A program made the translations under genes and the position numbers. Below are positions 42,226 through 51,177 of a DNA stretch of 64,000 bases, piece by piece. The stretch lies in the NCBI GenBank assembly GCA_900541925.1, contig UQMB01000007.1:56358-120357 (forward strand). Direction: 5' to 3'. How positions within the stretch are numbered: the stretch's first letter is position 1; every line of letters starts with the position of its first letter. Source of the stretch: an uncultured Bacteroidales bacterium (GTDB taxonomy: Bacteria; Bacteroidota; Bacteroidia; Bacteroidales; UBA932). The notes under the pieces were generated by a model that saw only the letters and a program-made list of their open reading frames with translations, ran no database searches and had not been told where the DNA came from.

Positions 42226-44418
42226 ATGAAACCAAAATATATTTACACCTGTCTTGCCGTCGCGGCGGCTACCGCGGCTCTCTTCTCCTGCACCAAGGAG
42301 ATGAGGGGCGTGTACAACGACGCTCCGGAGCGGGAATTCATGACGATGTTCCGCAAGGAGCACAACACGGCCAAATCCAACGACCCTTATGCGTGTACAG
42401 TGGAGAACCTGAACGACATACACCTCTACTGGTATGGAGTGGACGGCTGCGCCGGCTACGAGATCAAGATGGCCCTCCAGCCGAATGTCTCATCCGGCCT
42501 CGCCTCCGACTGGGAGAATCCCGCCAACATTCTCTTCGACACCATCGTCAAGCCGGATGTGCTTGACCTCGTGATCAAACATCTCAATTACAGCACCAGC
42601 TACCGCTTCGCGATACGCACGCTCTCCAAGAAGGGGGCCGAATACCACTCAAAGTGGTATGGCTACGGCAACGGCCGCCAGTGGGCGGACTGGTTCGGGC
42701 TCGACACCGAAATCCGCTACGACACCCCGGACGTGTTCGAGGTGGGCAGCATCACCAAGACCAGTTTCCGGGTCAACCTTGATCTGGATTACGCCAGCTC
42801 CGGAGATCCCGGCACCTACAAGGAGCACTTCGAGGTGGGTGATGACGGCAGGTTCGTCGTACACTACATCCAGGTGACGGCCTCCCCTACCAACCCGGAC
42901 GCCGCCGTGCCGCCAAAGTGGCACAAGTACTATCTGACCGACGAGGACAAGGACCGGGGATATGTGGAGATTGACGGGCTGCAGAAAAACAGTGTCTATG
43001 TCGTGAATGTGGTCAACGAGAACATCAAGATTTTCGTGGACGCGATATACAACACCCGCACCGTCCGCACCGACGGCGACCCGGGAGAGCCTATCTTCCT
43101 CAAGCACGAAGTGTGGCAGGAGGACACCATACCGGGAGCGGTGGAATACAAGGCGATGTGCCTCGACAAGGTGATCAGCGACTACACCAACGATGCGGAG
43201 CTGGCGGAAGGCACCATCTATGAGCTTGAGGGCGGGAAGGCGTATTATTTCGCCGCCAATCCTACGCTCTGCAAGGGCTTCACGATGCGCACCAGGGCCG
43301 AGGACCTCGCCAAAGGGCTGCGCGCCAAGATATATCTCGACGGCATGTCACTCAACCCTGACGGCTCGGCCGCATCCTGCAACTTCATGTTCGGGCGCCC
43401 GCCTCAGGCCGGCGAGAGCGATGCGCCTATCAATGTCAAGTCCCTCGTGTTCGAGGGCATAGACTTCGACTGCCCGCTGGCGACCAACTTCGGTGACGGG
43501 AAGGCGACCGGCAACTATTTCGCCAACATGTATTCCAATGGCATGGCTGTGACATTCTCCTCCTTCGAGGTACGCAACTGCACTTTCCAGAGGATGATAA
43601 GGGGCTTCATCAGAGTCCAGGGCTCAAAGCGCAAGATATTCGAGAACATGTTGATAGAGGGCTGCCTCTTCTACAACTGCGGCTACTATGACAACAACGG
43701 CCGCGGCTATGCCTGGTTCGCCGGCGACGGCAAGGACCCGAAGTCCAACATCTACAAGAACCTGGTCGTGCGCAACAACACATTCTACGACTCACCGCGC
43801 ACATGCATGTTCACCGACAACGGCAAGAGCCTCAACTGGCCTGCAAGCGTGCAGTACAACATCACTCTCGAGAACAACACCTTCGTCAATTTCAGCACCC
43901 GTTCATCCGGGCGCAAGATATTCGACCTCAGGTACTTGCCGAGCGGGAGCAAAATCGTCGTACGCAAGAACCTCTTCATTCAGACCGCCCGTGAAGGAGA
44001 CAAGCGCAACCTCTATTTCGAGGGCATGGACATCAGGCAGATCAACGGGGTTTCGAAAGAAGTGACCTTCGACATCGCGGACAACTACTCCTCAAGTTCC
44101 GATGCCGCCAGGCAGATCAATGACAAGATCTTCACCTCGGCAGCCTTCAGCGCCAAGAAAAACAGCGCCGGAGCATTCATCAACTACTCTCCGGGAGTAG
44201 TCAACGGAACGGATGCGCTCATCGTCAGGGTCGGGAAGAAGCCTATCTCCCCTACCGAACTGATGCGGAATCCAAACCCGCCTCACAAGGAGGGGGACAA
44301 GGATGTGCATGAGATCGACAACCTCGATGGCCTGTATTTCAACAATACCGAGCAGGTGCGCAATCACGAGATCTACACCAAGGGCGTCGGTGACCCGAGG
44401 TGGAGAGAATCCAGATAA
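42226..44418 (+). CDS. SusE-position surface lipoprotein with Fn3-like and beta-helix (DUF4957/DUF5123-type) domains
   Basis: Lipoprotein (lipobox LFSC, Cys near residue 22) encoded directly after SusCD-C. Residues about 40-270 contain two Fn3/Ig-like modules (YEIKMALQPN, LNYSTSYRFAIRTL, GLQKNSVYVVNVVNEN). From about residue 340 a beta-helix-like region follows with repeated strand-turn units (VKSLVFEGIDFDC, FEVRNCTFQRMIRGFIRV, MLIEGCLFYNCGYY, LVVRNNTFYDS, ITLENNTFVNF, IVVRKNLFIQT), as in DUF4957/DUF5123 proteins seen in pectin- and other PULs. Catalytic residues of a lyase were not recognised. It is probably a surface glycan-binding protein; a polysaccharide lyase of unknown type is the alternative. 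Confidence 0.7.
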   Translation: MKPKYIYTCLAVAAATAALFSCTKEMRGVYNDAPEREFMTMFRKEHNTAKSNDPYACTVENLNDIHLYWYGVDGCAGYEIKMALQPNVSSGLASDWENPANILFDTIVKPDVLDLVIKHLNYSTSYRFAIRTLSKKGAEYHSKWYGYGNGRQWADWFGLDTEIRYDTPDVFEVGSITKTSFRVNLDLDYASSGDPGTYKEHFEVGDDGRFVVHYIQVTASPTNPDAAVPPKWHKYYLTDEDKDRGYVEIDGLQKNSVYVVNVVNENIKIFVDAIYNTRTVRTDGDPGEPIFLKHEVWQEDTIPGAVEYKAMCLDKVISDYTNDAELAEGTIYELEGGKAYYFAANPTLCKGFTMRTRAEDLAKGLRAKIYLDGMSLNPDGSAASCNFMFGRPPQAGESDAPINVKSLVFEGIDFDCPLATNFGDGKATGNYFANMYSNGMAVTFSSFEVRNCTFQRMIRGFIRVQGSKRKIFENMLIEGCLFYNCGYYDNNGRGYAWFAGDGKDPKSNIYKNLVVRNNTFYDSPRTCMFTDNGKSLNWPASVQYNITLENNTFVNFSTRSSGRKIFDLRYLPSGSKIVVRKNLFIQTAREGDKRNLYFEGMDIRQINGVSKEVTFDIADNYSSSSDAARQINDKIFTSAAFSAKKNSAGAFINYSPGVVNGTDALIVRVGKKPISPTELMRNPNPPHKEGDKDVHEIDNLDGLYFNNTEQVRNHEIYTKGVGDPRWRESR

Positions 44419-44473
44419 GGCCGGCCTTCGGCGGGAGCGATAGCCGCAATCGGAACAAACAATCGCCAAGGCC

Positions 44474-44503
44474 TTGACATTCTGAGCGTGGGCGTTACTT
44501 TTG
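44474..44503 (+). promoter_or_regulatory. Promoter of the ThrE-like / LysR operon
   Basis: TTG at 44474-44476, a 19-bp spacer and TACTTTTG at 44496-44503, a full match to the Bacteroidota consensus. It lies about 25 bp before the ATG at 44528, which supports that small ORF as a real gene. Confidence 0.6.
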
Positions 44504-44527
44504 CCACCCGAAAAAAGGATAGAAATC

Positions 44528-44896
44528 ATGGTACTTGAGATTTTGACAAATCAGATCAACGAGAGTTCCGCGCTAATCGTCGCGGCCTGCGTGCTGCTTT
44601 CCGCCGGAGCGATGGTCTTCGACACCCTATTCGAGCACAGGCGCTCAGAAAAGCCCGTCCGCAAGACAGACCCGGGCTGCGCCTGGAACAACGGGAGCGA
44701 GGGCATAGACCCGGAGGGCGTGCCTTTCTCCGGGCTGGAGCCTCTGCCTGAGTTGATGGAGATGCCGGTCATCTCCCCGGACGGAGTGCCTTGTCTGGAT
44801 GGAGACGGATTCATCCGCACACCTGAAACCGTATCAGACATACAATATGGCCATGGTAATGGAGATGAAGGAGTCGCAAGGCACGGCCTCGCTTAG
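44528..44896 (+). CDS. Small single-pass membrane protein upstream of the ThrE genes, unknown function
   Basis: A 122-residue ORF that begins just after a well-formed promoter. Residues 14-35 (ALIVAACVLLSAGAMVF) make one membrane helix; the rest is acidic and proline-rich (EGVPFSGLEPLPELMEMPVISPDGVP) with no recognised domain. Its last 50 bases overlap the start of the DUF1212 gene in another frame, and its final 17 residues look like a frame shadow of that gene. It may be a real leader or partner protein, or a translated region with little function. The longer start at 44501 lies upstream of the expected transcript start and is not favoured. Confidence 0.4.
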   Translation: MVLEILTNQINESSALIVAACVLLSAGAMVFDTLFEHRRSEKPVRKTDPGCAWNNGSEGIDPEGVPFSGLEPLPELMEMPVISPDGVPCLDGDGFIRTPETVSDIQYGHGNGDEGVARHGLA

Positions 44897-45644
44897 GGAC
44901 AAGGGGGAATTCCTCTGTCTGTACGCCTCAACCCTGTATTCCTGCGGGGCCACGGCCATGAGGATAGACAAGAATCTGCAGAGGATTGCCGGATGCTGGC
45001 AATGCTCTGCGGATTTCTCCGTTTCGCCCACCTGCGTGCTGGTGACCCTGACAGACGGGGACGGGGGCTCGTTCACGATGTCACGTTCCATCCCTAAGGA
45101 CAAGATAAATTTCGACACCATCACACGCCTGAGCGCCCTGAGCTGGGAGATTCACGACAAGGGGCTCGGCATCCCCCAGGCAATGGAGAGATACGAGGAG
45201 ACCGTCGCGCGCAAGAGAATGAACCCGTGGCTCGTATGCGTGCTGGCCAGCGCGGCCAACGCCTCATTCTGCGAACTTTTCGGAGGAGACTGGATTGCCA
45301 TACTCATAGTGTTCGTGGCCACGCTGGACGGCTTTTTCCTCAAATCCATACTCCCAAAATACGGGATAGACCACCGTATAGCCATAATCGCCGGCTGCAC
45401 GGTCTCGGCCATCATAGCCTGCACCGGCTTCGTCTTCGGGATAAGCGACACCCCGGAGGTCGCTCTCGCCACCAGCGTGCTGTACTGCGTGCCGGGGATA
45501 CCGTTCGCCAACGGCATCAGCGACATGCTCTACGGGCATCACCTGTCCGCCCTTAGCCGCATGCGCAACGCACTGATAATCACTGTGTGCCTGTCTATCG
45601 GGCTGTGTCTCGCATTTGTCGCGCTCAATATCAAATTCGTATGA
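44847..45644 (+). CDS. ThrE-type threonine/serine exporter, first half (DUF1212)
   Basis: Inner-membrane protein of the ThrE family, N-terminal half, which exports small amino acids in characterised members. A cytoplasmic part (GEFLCLYASTLYSCGATAMRIDKNLQRIAGCW) is followed by the DUF1212 helices (WLVCVLASAANASFCELFGGDWIAILIVFVATLDGFFL, and the CVPGIPFANGISDMLYG motif). In Bacteroidota the two ThrE halves are usually separate genes, as here. Start is uncertain: ATG 44847 gives a compact N-terminus, while ATG 44799 adds 16 residues and lengthens the overlap with the small ORF. The stop overlaps the second-half start in ATGA. Confidence 0.85.
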   Translation: MAMVMEMKESQGTASLRDKGEFLCLYASTLYSCGATAMRIDKNLQRIAGCWQCSADFSVSPTCVLVTLTDGDGGSFTMSRSIPKDKINFDTITRLSALSWEIHDKGLGIPQAMERYEETVARKRMNPWLVCVLASAANASFCELFGGDWIAILIVFVATLDGFFLKSILPKYGIDHRIAIIAGCTVSAIIACTGFVFGISDTPEVALATSVLYCVPGIPFANGISDMLYGHHLSALSRMRNALIITVCLSIGLCLAFVALNIKFV

Positions 45645-46147
45645 TTCTGCTAGCTGTTCTGAGAGACGGCTTTTTCGCCGCCGTCGCCGCCATGGGATTC
45701 GCCGCCATCAGCAATCCCTCGCCAAAGGTTCTGCCATGGTGCTGCCTGGCCGCCGCTTGCGGGCACATGACCCGTTACCTGCTGATGACTTGCGCCGGCT
45801 GGCACCTTGCCATAGCCAGTTTCATCGCTTCCTGCGTGACGGGCCTGATCTCGCTGCCAATGGCCGGGCGGATAAAGACCCCGGCTGAGTTCATCTCCTT
45901 CCCCGCCCTGCTCCCTATGGTTCCGGGAATGTATGCCTACAGGGCCGTGCAGGCCATAGTCTACTGTCTCCGCGTTTCCGAAGAGGGGGCGTTCATGCAC
46001 TATATGTATCTTCTGACCTACAACGGCATCGTCTTCATGGTCACTATACTCGGTATGGTTATAGGCGCAACTCTTCCTATATTTGCATTCACGAAATACT
46101 CGTTCTCCGTAACAAAACAGACGAAACGATGGAACTCAGGCAGATAA
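45641..46147 (+). CDS. ThrE-type threonine/serine exporter, second half (DUF3815)
   Basis: Short membrane protein with about five helices (MILLAVLRDGFFAAVAAMGFAAI, LLMTCAGWHLAIASFIASCV, FISFPALLPMVPGMYAYRAV, GIVFMVTILGMVIGATLPIF), matching the C-terminal ThrE half. The ATG overlaps the stop of the first half, so the two subunits are translationally coupled and presumably form one exporter. The last 19 bp overlap the LysR start, so the regulator is in the same transcript. Confidence 0.87.
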   Translation: MILLAVLRDGFFAAVAAMGFAAISNPSPKVLPWCCLAAACGHMTRYLLMTCAGWHLAIASFIASCVTGLISLPMAGRIKTPAEFISFPALLPMVPGMYAYRAVQAIVYCLRVSEEGAFMHYMYLLTYNGIVFMVTILGMVIGATLPIFAFTKYSFSVTKQTKRWNSGR

Positions 46148-47034
46148 GATACTTCCTACAGATAGCCGAGACCTCAAGCTTCTCGGAGGCCTCACGGCAG
46201 TTGTGCGTCTCGCAGAGCACCGTGTCCCAGCAGATAAAGCAGCTCGAAGACGAGCTCGGGGCGGAACTCTTCGTCAGGGATTCCCACAGTGTCAAATTGA
46301 GCGACTACGGAATCCAGTTCCTCCCGTACGCCAAGAACATAGCCGAGGATGTCAGATCCGGGGTGGCAAGGATCAAGGATGTGGCCGGACTGTCCGTGGG
46401 CACGATCAACATCGGCGCCACATACACTTTCTGCCCGCTGCTCGGCAAGACCATCGAGGAGTTCATGAAAGAGCACAAAGGGATTTCCATCAAACTGACC
46501 TGCGCCTCGATGGAGGAGCTGATGCAGATGCTTGAGGACGGGGAGCTGGACACGGTCCTGTCATACAGGCCGAGCCGGCACTTCGACAACATCGAGTCCC
46601 ACATCCTATTCAACAGCAATCTCTGCGTGACAGCAAGGCGCGACCATCCACTCGCAGGCAAGGACAAGGTGAGGCTCGTGGACCTGGAGAAGTTCCCCAT
46701 GGCACTGCCGTCCAGAGGCCTGCAGGCGCGCAACGAGTTCGACCACCTGCTGTTCGGGCAGAACTACAGATTCGATGTCCGTCTGGAAGTCAACGACCTC
46801 AACATGCTGCTCGACCTTGTGAGCAGGACCGACATGATCACCTTCCTCTCCGCGGCCACGGTCAAGGACAACCCGGAGTTCTGCACTATAGACATCGACC
46901 ATAACGAAACGGAGATGGTAGGTTCCTACCATCTCCTCAAAGGTCAATACATAAAGGTGGCGACAAGGGCTTTCCTCAAAAGCCTCATCGAGAACAACGC
47001 CTTCATGATCTCTATGGAAACCCTTACGGCATAG
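46129..47034 (+). CDS. LysR-family transcriptional regulator
   Basis: DNA-binding regulator with an N-terminal winged helix-turn-helix (MELRQIRYFLQIAETSSFSEASRQLCVSQSTVSQQIKQLEDELG) and a type-2 periplasmic-binding-like effector domain (GTINIGATYTFCPLLGKTI, ELDTVLSY, LNMLLDLVS). Length 301 is standard. It is last in the ThrE-like operon and overlaps the gene before it by 19 bp and the convergent GH65-like gene by 11 bp. LysR genes beside exporters usually control them; here it is co-transcribed and not divergent, so autogenous control is only a guess. Confidence 0.92.
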   Translation: MELRQIRYFLQIAETSSFSEASRQLCVSQSTVSQQIKQLEDELGAELFVRDSHSVKLSDYGIQFLPYAKNIAEDVRSGVARIKDVAGLSVGTINIGATYTFCPLLGKTIEEFMKEHKGISIKLTCASMEELMQMLEDGELDTVLSYRPSRHFDNIESHILFNSNLCVTARRDHPLAGKDKVRLVDLEKFPMALPSRGLQARNEFDHLLFGQNYRFDVRLEVNDLNMLLDLVSRTDMITFLSAATVKDNPEFCTIDIDHNETEMVGSYHLLKGQYIKVATRAFLKSLIENNAFMISMETLTA

Positions 47035-49285
47035 GGGTCAGGCCTTCCCAGCGCACATCCCATGTGCCGTCCTTAGGGAAGCCAGGGTTCGGCTCATCGC
47101 AGCCGTCCCAGCCGGCGCACATCATCCCGACCGCGAGCAGCAGGCCTCCGTTGCCCGGAAGGTACATCCTCAGACGCTCGCTGCGGTAGTTGTTGCCGCT
47201 CGGCAGCAGCAGGTCGCTGCGGCCGTCCATCGTGGCTGCGCGCACGGCGATGTCGGTACGGTGCAGGCGGGTGGCGTTCATCATCAGGGTCGGGTAGTTC
47301 CAGCTCCAGCTGCCGCCCTTCCATCCCCAGTTCTCCGCTGCGCGGGTCACCGTCTTCTGCATGTTCTCCTCGTTGAAGAGCCTGCATTCAGGCAACATTC
47401 CGTATGCCAGAAGATTCTCCGATGAGGTTGCGCGGACATAGAACGGATCGCGCCCGTCCTTCCTGACAGTCTTCGGGGCGGAAGGGTCCGCCTTCGGCCT
47501 GATGCCGTTGAAGTACCCGCCTGCCGGGGCCGCCGGGGTGTTGTCCACTTCCACGGTCATGTTGACGAAGTCCGGGATGCCCGGGCCCTTCTCGGCCGGG
47601 AGATAGATGCCGTCCGGGCTTGTCGAGAGCGGCGCGAGTTTAGCCATTATCTCATCCCATTCGGCGATCCTGCCCTCGCCGAGACGCTCTCTCCACTCCT
47701 GGGCCACCTTCAGGCCGAAATGCCAGTAGGACATCTCAAAGGCCGGGTTGACAGTGGCGCGCTCGTTGTAGTTCTCGTTGGCGGCGCAGGCGCCCTCGAT
47801 GATGTATCGGTCCGCCGGCGCGTCATAACTTACGAAAGAGGCCATGAATTCGGCGGTCTGCTGCACCATGTCGGCGTATTTCTCAAGCACCTTGCGGTCC
47901 TTGGTAGCACGGTAGATCAGTTCCGCCATGTAGATCGGGTGCGGCTGCTGCCAGATGATGAACGAACCCACATCGGACGGGGTCTCAGCCCCCCACGGGT
48001 CGGTCATCTTCATCCAGCGCACACCCGGGAAGCCCTGCCTCTCGGCGATTTCGCGAGCCTTCGGCATCACGCCGAGATACCAGTCCAGCTGCTTTGCGAG
48101 AAGTTCCGGCTTGTTCCAGGTGGCGTAGTGGAAACTGTGCCACATGACCATCTCAAGGTGGAATTTGCCGAACCAGCTGTTGTAGGTCATGCCCGTCTCA
48201 GCAGGAGGGAAGTTCTGGGCTTCCTGCACACGCATCAGATACTGGGAGAGTACGACCCTTCTTTCCAGAAGCGGCGCGCGAGGGTCGGTGCAGTGCGAGA
48301 AGTCTATCACGCCGCTTGTCTTCCAGTAGCTGTTCCACAGCTTCCGGGCCCCTTTCGCCGCCTCGCCATATGACGGGGCGCGGCCCGCAGGAAGACTCTC
48401 GGAGAAGGATGCACAGAAACTCCAGTCCCCGCCCTCAGGGCTGAGGGTCAGGCAGTTGCGGCCGTTCGTCTCCAGGCTCGCCTTGCCGTCCCAACAGATT
48501 GACACATAATATGTGCTCGCATCGACGGTGCGCTTGAGCACGGCGGAGTTGGCGCTCTGGGAGACAATCTCCGTGCTGTGCTTGTCATCGGCGCCCCAGT
48601 CCGAGGCGTCATCGCTGTGCTGTCCGGTAGGATAAGGGAACCTTATCACGACAGGAAGCGCTTTCTCAGATGAGATACGGGCGGCGTAGAGGTCCTGACC
48701 GTCGCCGCCGCTGACCGTGGTCACCTTGACAGGAGTTCCATTCCATCTGAAGCTTGAGTGCAGGACGCCGTCCCACATGTCAAGGGTCTGGTCCACATCC
48801 GTGATCTGCTCCGGCGCCATGCCGGCGAATCCGATATTGCCGAGGTGCATGCGGTGAGGATTGGAACGCACCCACTCCGCGGCGGCCTTGCCCCTCTGGT
48901 CGAGAGTAAGCCCTTCCTGGACAGAATAGATGCCGTGAGGATGCCCGGGAAGCGGATGGTCTTCAAGGGTTTCCTCTATGGTATAGCCCTCCTTGTCGGG
49001 GAAGGAGTGCCAGCCCCACTCGCTGTATGTGCCGAGCGAAAGGCCGTCTTTGTAGTATTCCGGGAATGTCTGGAGCCCCGTGGCATCGAGCGTGAGGGTG
49101 AAGGCCCCGTTGCCGAGGTTCAGCGAGTGAAGCGGGTTCACCTCCGTGATGTGGGGGTTGTTGCGGCTTACGAGCGCCTGGCGGTCGATCTTCCCCTCCC
49201 CCGAGCAGGAGAGCAGGGCCGCCGCAGCCAGGGCCAAAGCCGATAACGTGGTAAAATGTGGTGTTGTCATACTAATAATGTTCAT
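47024..49285 (-). CDS. (alpha/alpha)6-barrel glycoside hydrolase-like lipoprotein, related to GH65-type enzymes
   Basis: Lipoprotein (lipobox ALLSC) with an N-terminal sandwich (about 45-300, NPLHSLNLGNGAFTLTLDATGLQTFP) and a six-hairpin barrel (about 340-740). Barrel segments include KFHLEMVMWHSFHYATWNK, GFPGVRWMKMTDPWGAETPSDVGSFIIWQQPHPIYMAELIYRATKD and MYLPGNGGLLLAVGMMCAGWDG, which resemble uncharacterised GH65-related hydrolases. A candidate catalytic Glu lies in KFHLEM. It follows SusC-D and SusD-D, so it is the enzyme of PUL D. I chose the ATG at 49285, 14 bp after SusD-D; the longer form starts with TTG, and ATG 49270 is also possible. Substrate unknown. Confidence 0.6.
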   Translation of the reverse strand: MNIISMTTPHFTTLSALALAAAALLSCSGEGKIDRQALVSRNNPHITEVNPLHSLNLGNGAFTLTLDATGLQTFPEYYKDGLSLGTYSEWGWHSFPDKEGYTIEETLEDHPLPGHPHGIYSVQEGLTLDQRGKAAAEWVRSNPHRMHLGNIGFAGMAPEQITDVDQTLDMWDGVLHSSFRWNGTPVKVTTVSGGDGQDLYAARISSEKALPVVIRFPYPTGQHSDDASDWGADDKHSTEIVSQSANSAVLKRTVDASTYYVSICWDGKASLETNGRNCLTLSPEGGDWSFCASFSESLPAGRAPSYGEAAKGARKLWNSYWKTSGVIDFSHCTDPRAPLLERRVVLSQYLMRVQEAQNFPPAETGMTYNSWFGKFHLEMVMWHSFHYATWNKPELLAKQLDWYLGVMPKAREIAERQGFPGVRWMKMTDPWGAETPSDVGSFIIWQQPHPIYMAELIYRATKDRKVLEKYADMVQQTAEFMASFVSYDAPADRYIIEGACAANENYNERATVNPAFEMSYWHFGLKVAQEWRERLGEGRIAEWDEIMAKLAPLSTSPDGIYLPAEKGPGIPDFVNMTVEVDNTPAAPAGGYFNGIRPKADPSAPKTVRKDGRDPFYVRATSSENLLAYGMLPECRLFNEENMQKTVTRAAENWGWKGGSWSWNYPTLMMNATRLHRTDIAVRAATMDGRSDLLLPSGNNYRSERLRMYLPGNGGLLLAVGMMCAGWDGCDEPNPGFPKDGTWDVRWEGLTPMP

Positions 49286-49299
49286 TGGTAATTTCACAA

Positions 49300-51165
49300 T
49301 CAATAACCTGGGGTCTGCTGTCCGCGAAGGCCGATATTTACGTCGATATTGGTACTCGCAAGCGGAAGTATTTCAGAATGACAGCGCCGCAGGCCTCCGA
49401 AAAGGTTTGAGTAACGGATGTTCTTCTCATAGCCGTCGCTGCCCTTATAAACCCGCAATCCATCTGAAGCCACCTCAAACACACCGTAAGACATTATCTC
49501 ATTGCCATCAGCATGGGTGCACGGGGACACTGAGTCCTGCATGTCCACCACAACATAGCCCTGAGCCTGATAATTCTCTATTTCGGCTTTAGTGAGCTGG
49601 AGGGTCTTGATAGCAATGTAAGGTATATTGTCGCCCGGCATCTGCCAACTTCCGGAAACCGGAGTGAAGACACGGTAACGGTCAACATCTGCATATCTGC
49701 CTTCCCTCCCGGCAAGTTTCATGAGTTCGGCCTTATTCGCAGTCAGGGTCTCGTATAGGATACCCCAACGGCAAAGCTCTGTGCGACGCCAGGATTCTCC
49801 TGCGAACTCGAACCTGTTCTCGTTTATAATCGCCTTGAGGAATCCGTCGTGGTCAGCAGGGATAGGGCCGACTTTGCTTTCGTCCCAGCCGAAGGCGCGG
49901 AGGCGCACCTCCTTAAGAGCGTTCACAGCCTCTGGCGTTGGACCTCCGTTATATTCATTTGCCGCCTCAGCATACATCAGGAGAATATGGCTGTAACGCA
50001 TCCAAATCCAATTGATGTCGCGTACATTGGCAGCCGTGCCGATGGTTGATTTCCATGTAGGGCGAAACTTGCCGATATAGAAGCAGCCGTAAGGCATCTC
50101 GTAGAGTTTGCTGTCTGCACTGACGGCATACTGGCAAATTGTCACATCGCGGCGGGTATCGTCATCCGCATAATCAAAATACAAGATAGGATTGATACGC
50201 ATCTGCGGGAAAGCCTTCCCGAATACAGAATTGATATGGCAGGAGACGCCGTTGGTGTACCCGTGCAGACTCTTGACATTAGGGCCGAACTTGCCCTGCT
50301 CCAGCATAGTCTCGGAACTGTATTCGCCATTGACGAGTTTGCGAAAAACCTGGTCAAAATCATGCTCAAGAGAGAAGGACTTCCTGCCCATCACGGCCTT
50401 ACATGCATCCATCGCAATCTTGTTGAGTTCCTTCACTCTGGCAGCATCATCACGCTTTGCAATCTTCAACGAACTCTCCGAATAAGTCTCGCTGTCCCAG
50501 CGCAGAGAATAACCTGCAGCATAGAGAGCGACTCTCGCGAGAAGACCATATGCAGACTCCTTGCAATAACGCTCGGGAGCGAAATTGGTAATTTCACTCT
50601 TCCATGGAATAAGATCAACAGCTTTCTGCAGATCCTCGATGATGCCGTCATAAATCAGATCACGGCTCACGCGGGAAGAATAGAAACTGCTGAGATTGGC
50701 TACTGGAGTTGTCGTGTAAGGAACATCTCCCCAATAGCGAAGAAGATTGAGATATGACGAGGCCCTGATGGCATAGCTCTCTCCAAGAAGTTTGCGGGTG
50801 TTGTCTGTCTGACTACCCATAGCCAAGATTCCGTCAATGCAGACATTGGCGTATTCAATACCTTTATAAAAAGTCGAGAAACTGCCGCCTGTACGGGATG
50901 CGGAGAGGACGTAATTGCCCAGCTGGTACTTGGAGTTCGTCACACCCTCGGTCGAATAGACCTCATCTGTACCCATCCCGAGCTGATACCAGATTTCGTC
51001 GCTCCAACTTCCGTTGTATGCGCCGAGCACGGCCATCTCGGCCCTTGCCTCGGTCTGGAACACCGTATCGTTATCGAATTTAGTGGCGGACGGGATTTCA
51101 AGAAATCCATCGCACGATGACGCAAGAATAGCTGCCGCCGCCAAAAGTATATATGTCTTTTTCAT
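49300..51165 (-). CDS. SusD-family surface glycan-binding lipoprotein (pair D)
   Basis: Surface lid protein for SusC-D. The ATG at 51165 gives MKKTYILLAAAAILASSC, a clean lipobox with DGFLE next; ATG 51177 would add four residues and abut the SusC stop. SusD landmarks are ESYAIRASSYLNLLRYWGDVPYT, WIWMRYSHILLMYAEAANEYNGG and NENRFEFAGESWRRTELCRW. Length about 621. This gene and SusC-D have visibly lower GC than PULs A-C, as does much of operon D. Confidence 0.93.
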   Translation of the reverse strand: MKKTYILLAAAAILASSCDGFLEIPSATKFDNDTVFQTEARAEMAVLGAYNGSWSDEIWYQLGMGTDEVYSTEGVTNSKYQLGNYVLSASRTGGSFSTFYKGIEYANVCIDGILAMGSQTDNTRKLLGESYAIRASSYLNLLRYWGDVPYTTTPVANLSSFYSSRVSRDLIYDGIIEDLQKAVDLIPWKSEITNFAPERYCKESAYGLLARVALYAAGYSLRWDSETYSESSLKIAKRDDAARVKELNKIAMDACKAVMGRKSFSLEHDFDQVFRKLVNGEYSSETMLEQGKFGPNVKSLHGYTNGVSCHINSVFGKAFPQMRINPILYFDYADDDTRRDVTICQYAVSADSKLYEMPYGCFYIGKFRPTWKSTIGTAANVRDINWIWMRYSHILLMYAEAANEYNGGPTPEAVNALKEVRLRAFGWDESKVGPIPADHDGFLKAIINENRFEFAGESWRRTELCRWGILYETLTANKAELMKLAGREGRYADVDRYRVFTPVSGSWQMPGDNIPYIAIKTLQLTKAEIENYQAQGYVVVDMQDSVSPCTHADGNEIMSYGVFEVASDGLRVYKGSDGYEKNIRYSNLFGGLRRCHSEILPLASTNIDVNIGLRGQQTPGY

Positions 51166-51177
51166 TTGAAGTATCAT

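Noticed and set aside
44501..44527. Longer start of the small membrane ORF
   Set aside because: It lies upstream of the transcript start expected from the consensus promoter.
49286..49303. TTG start for the GH65-like gene
   Set aside because: An ATG 18 bp downstream gives a lipoprotein signal and a normal gap after SusD-D.
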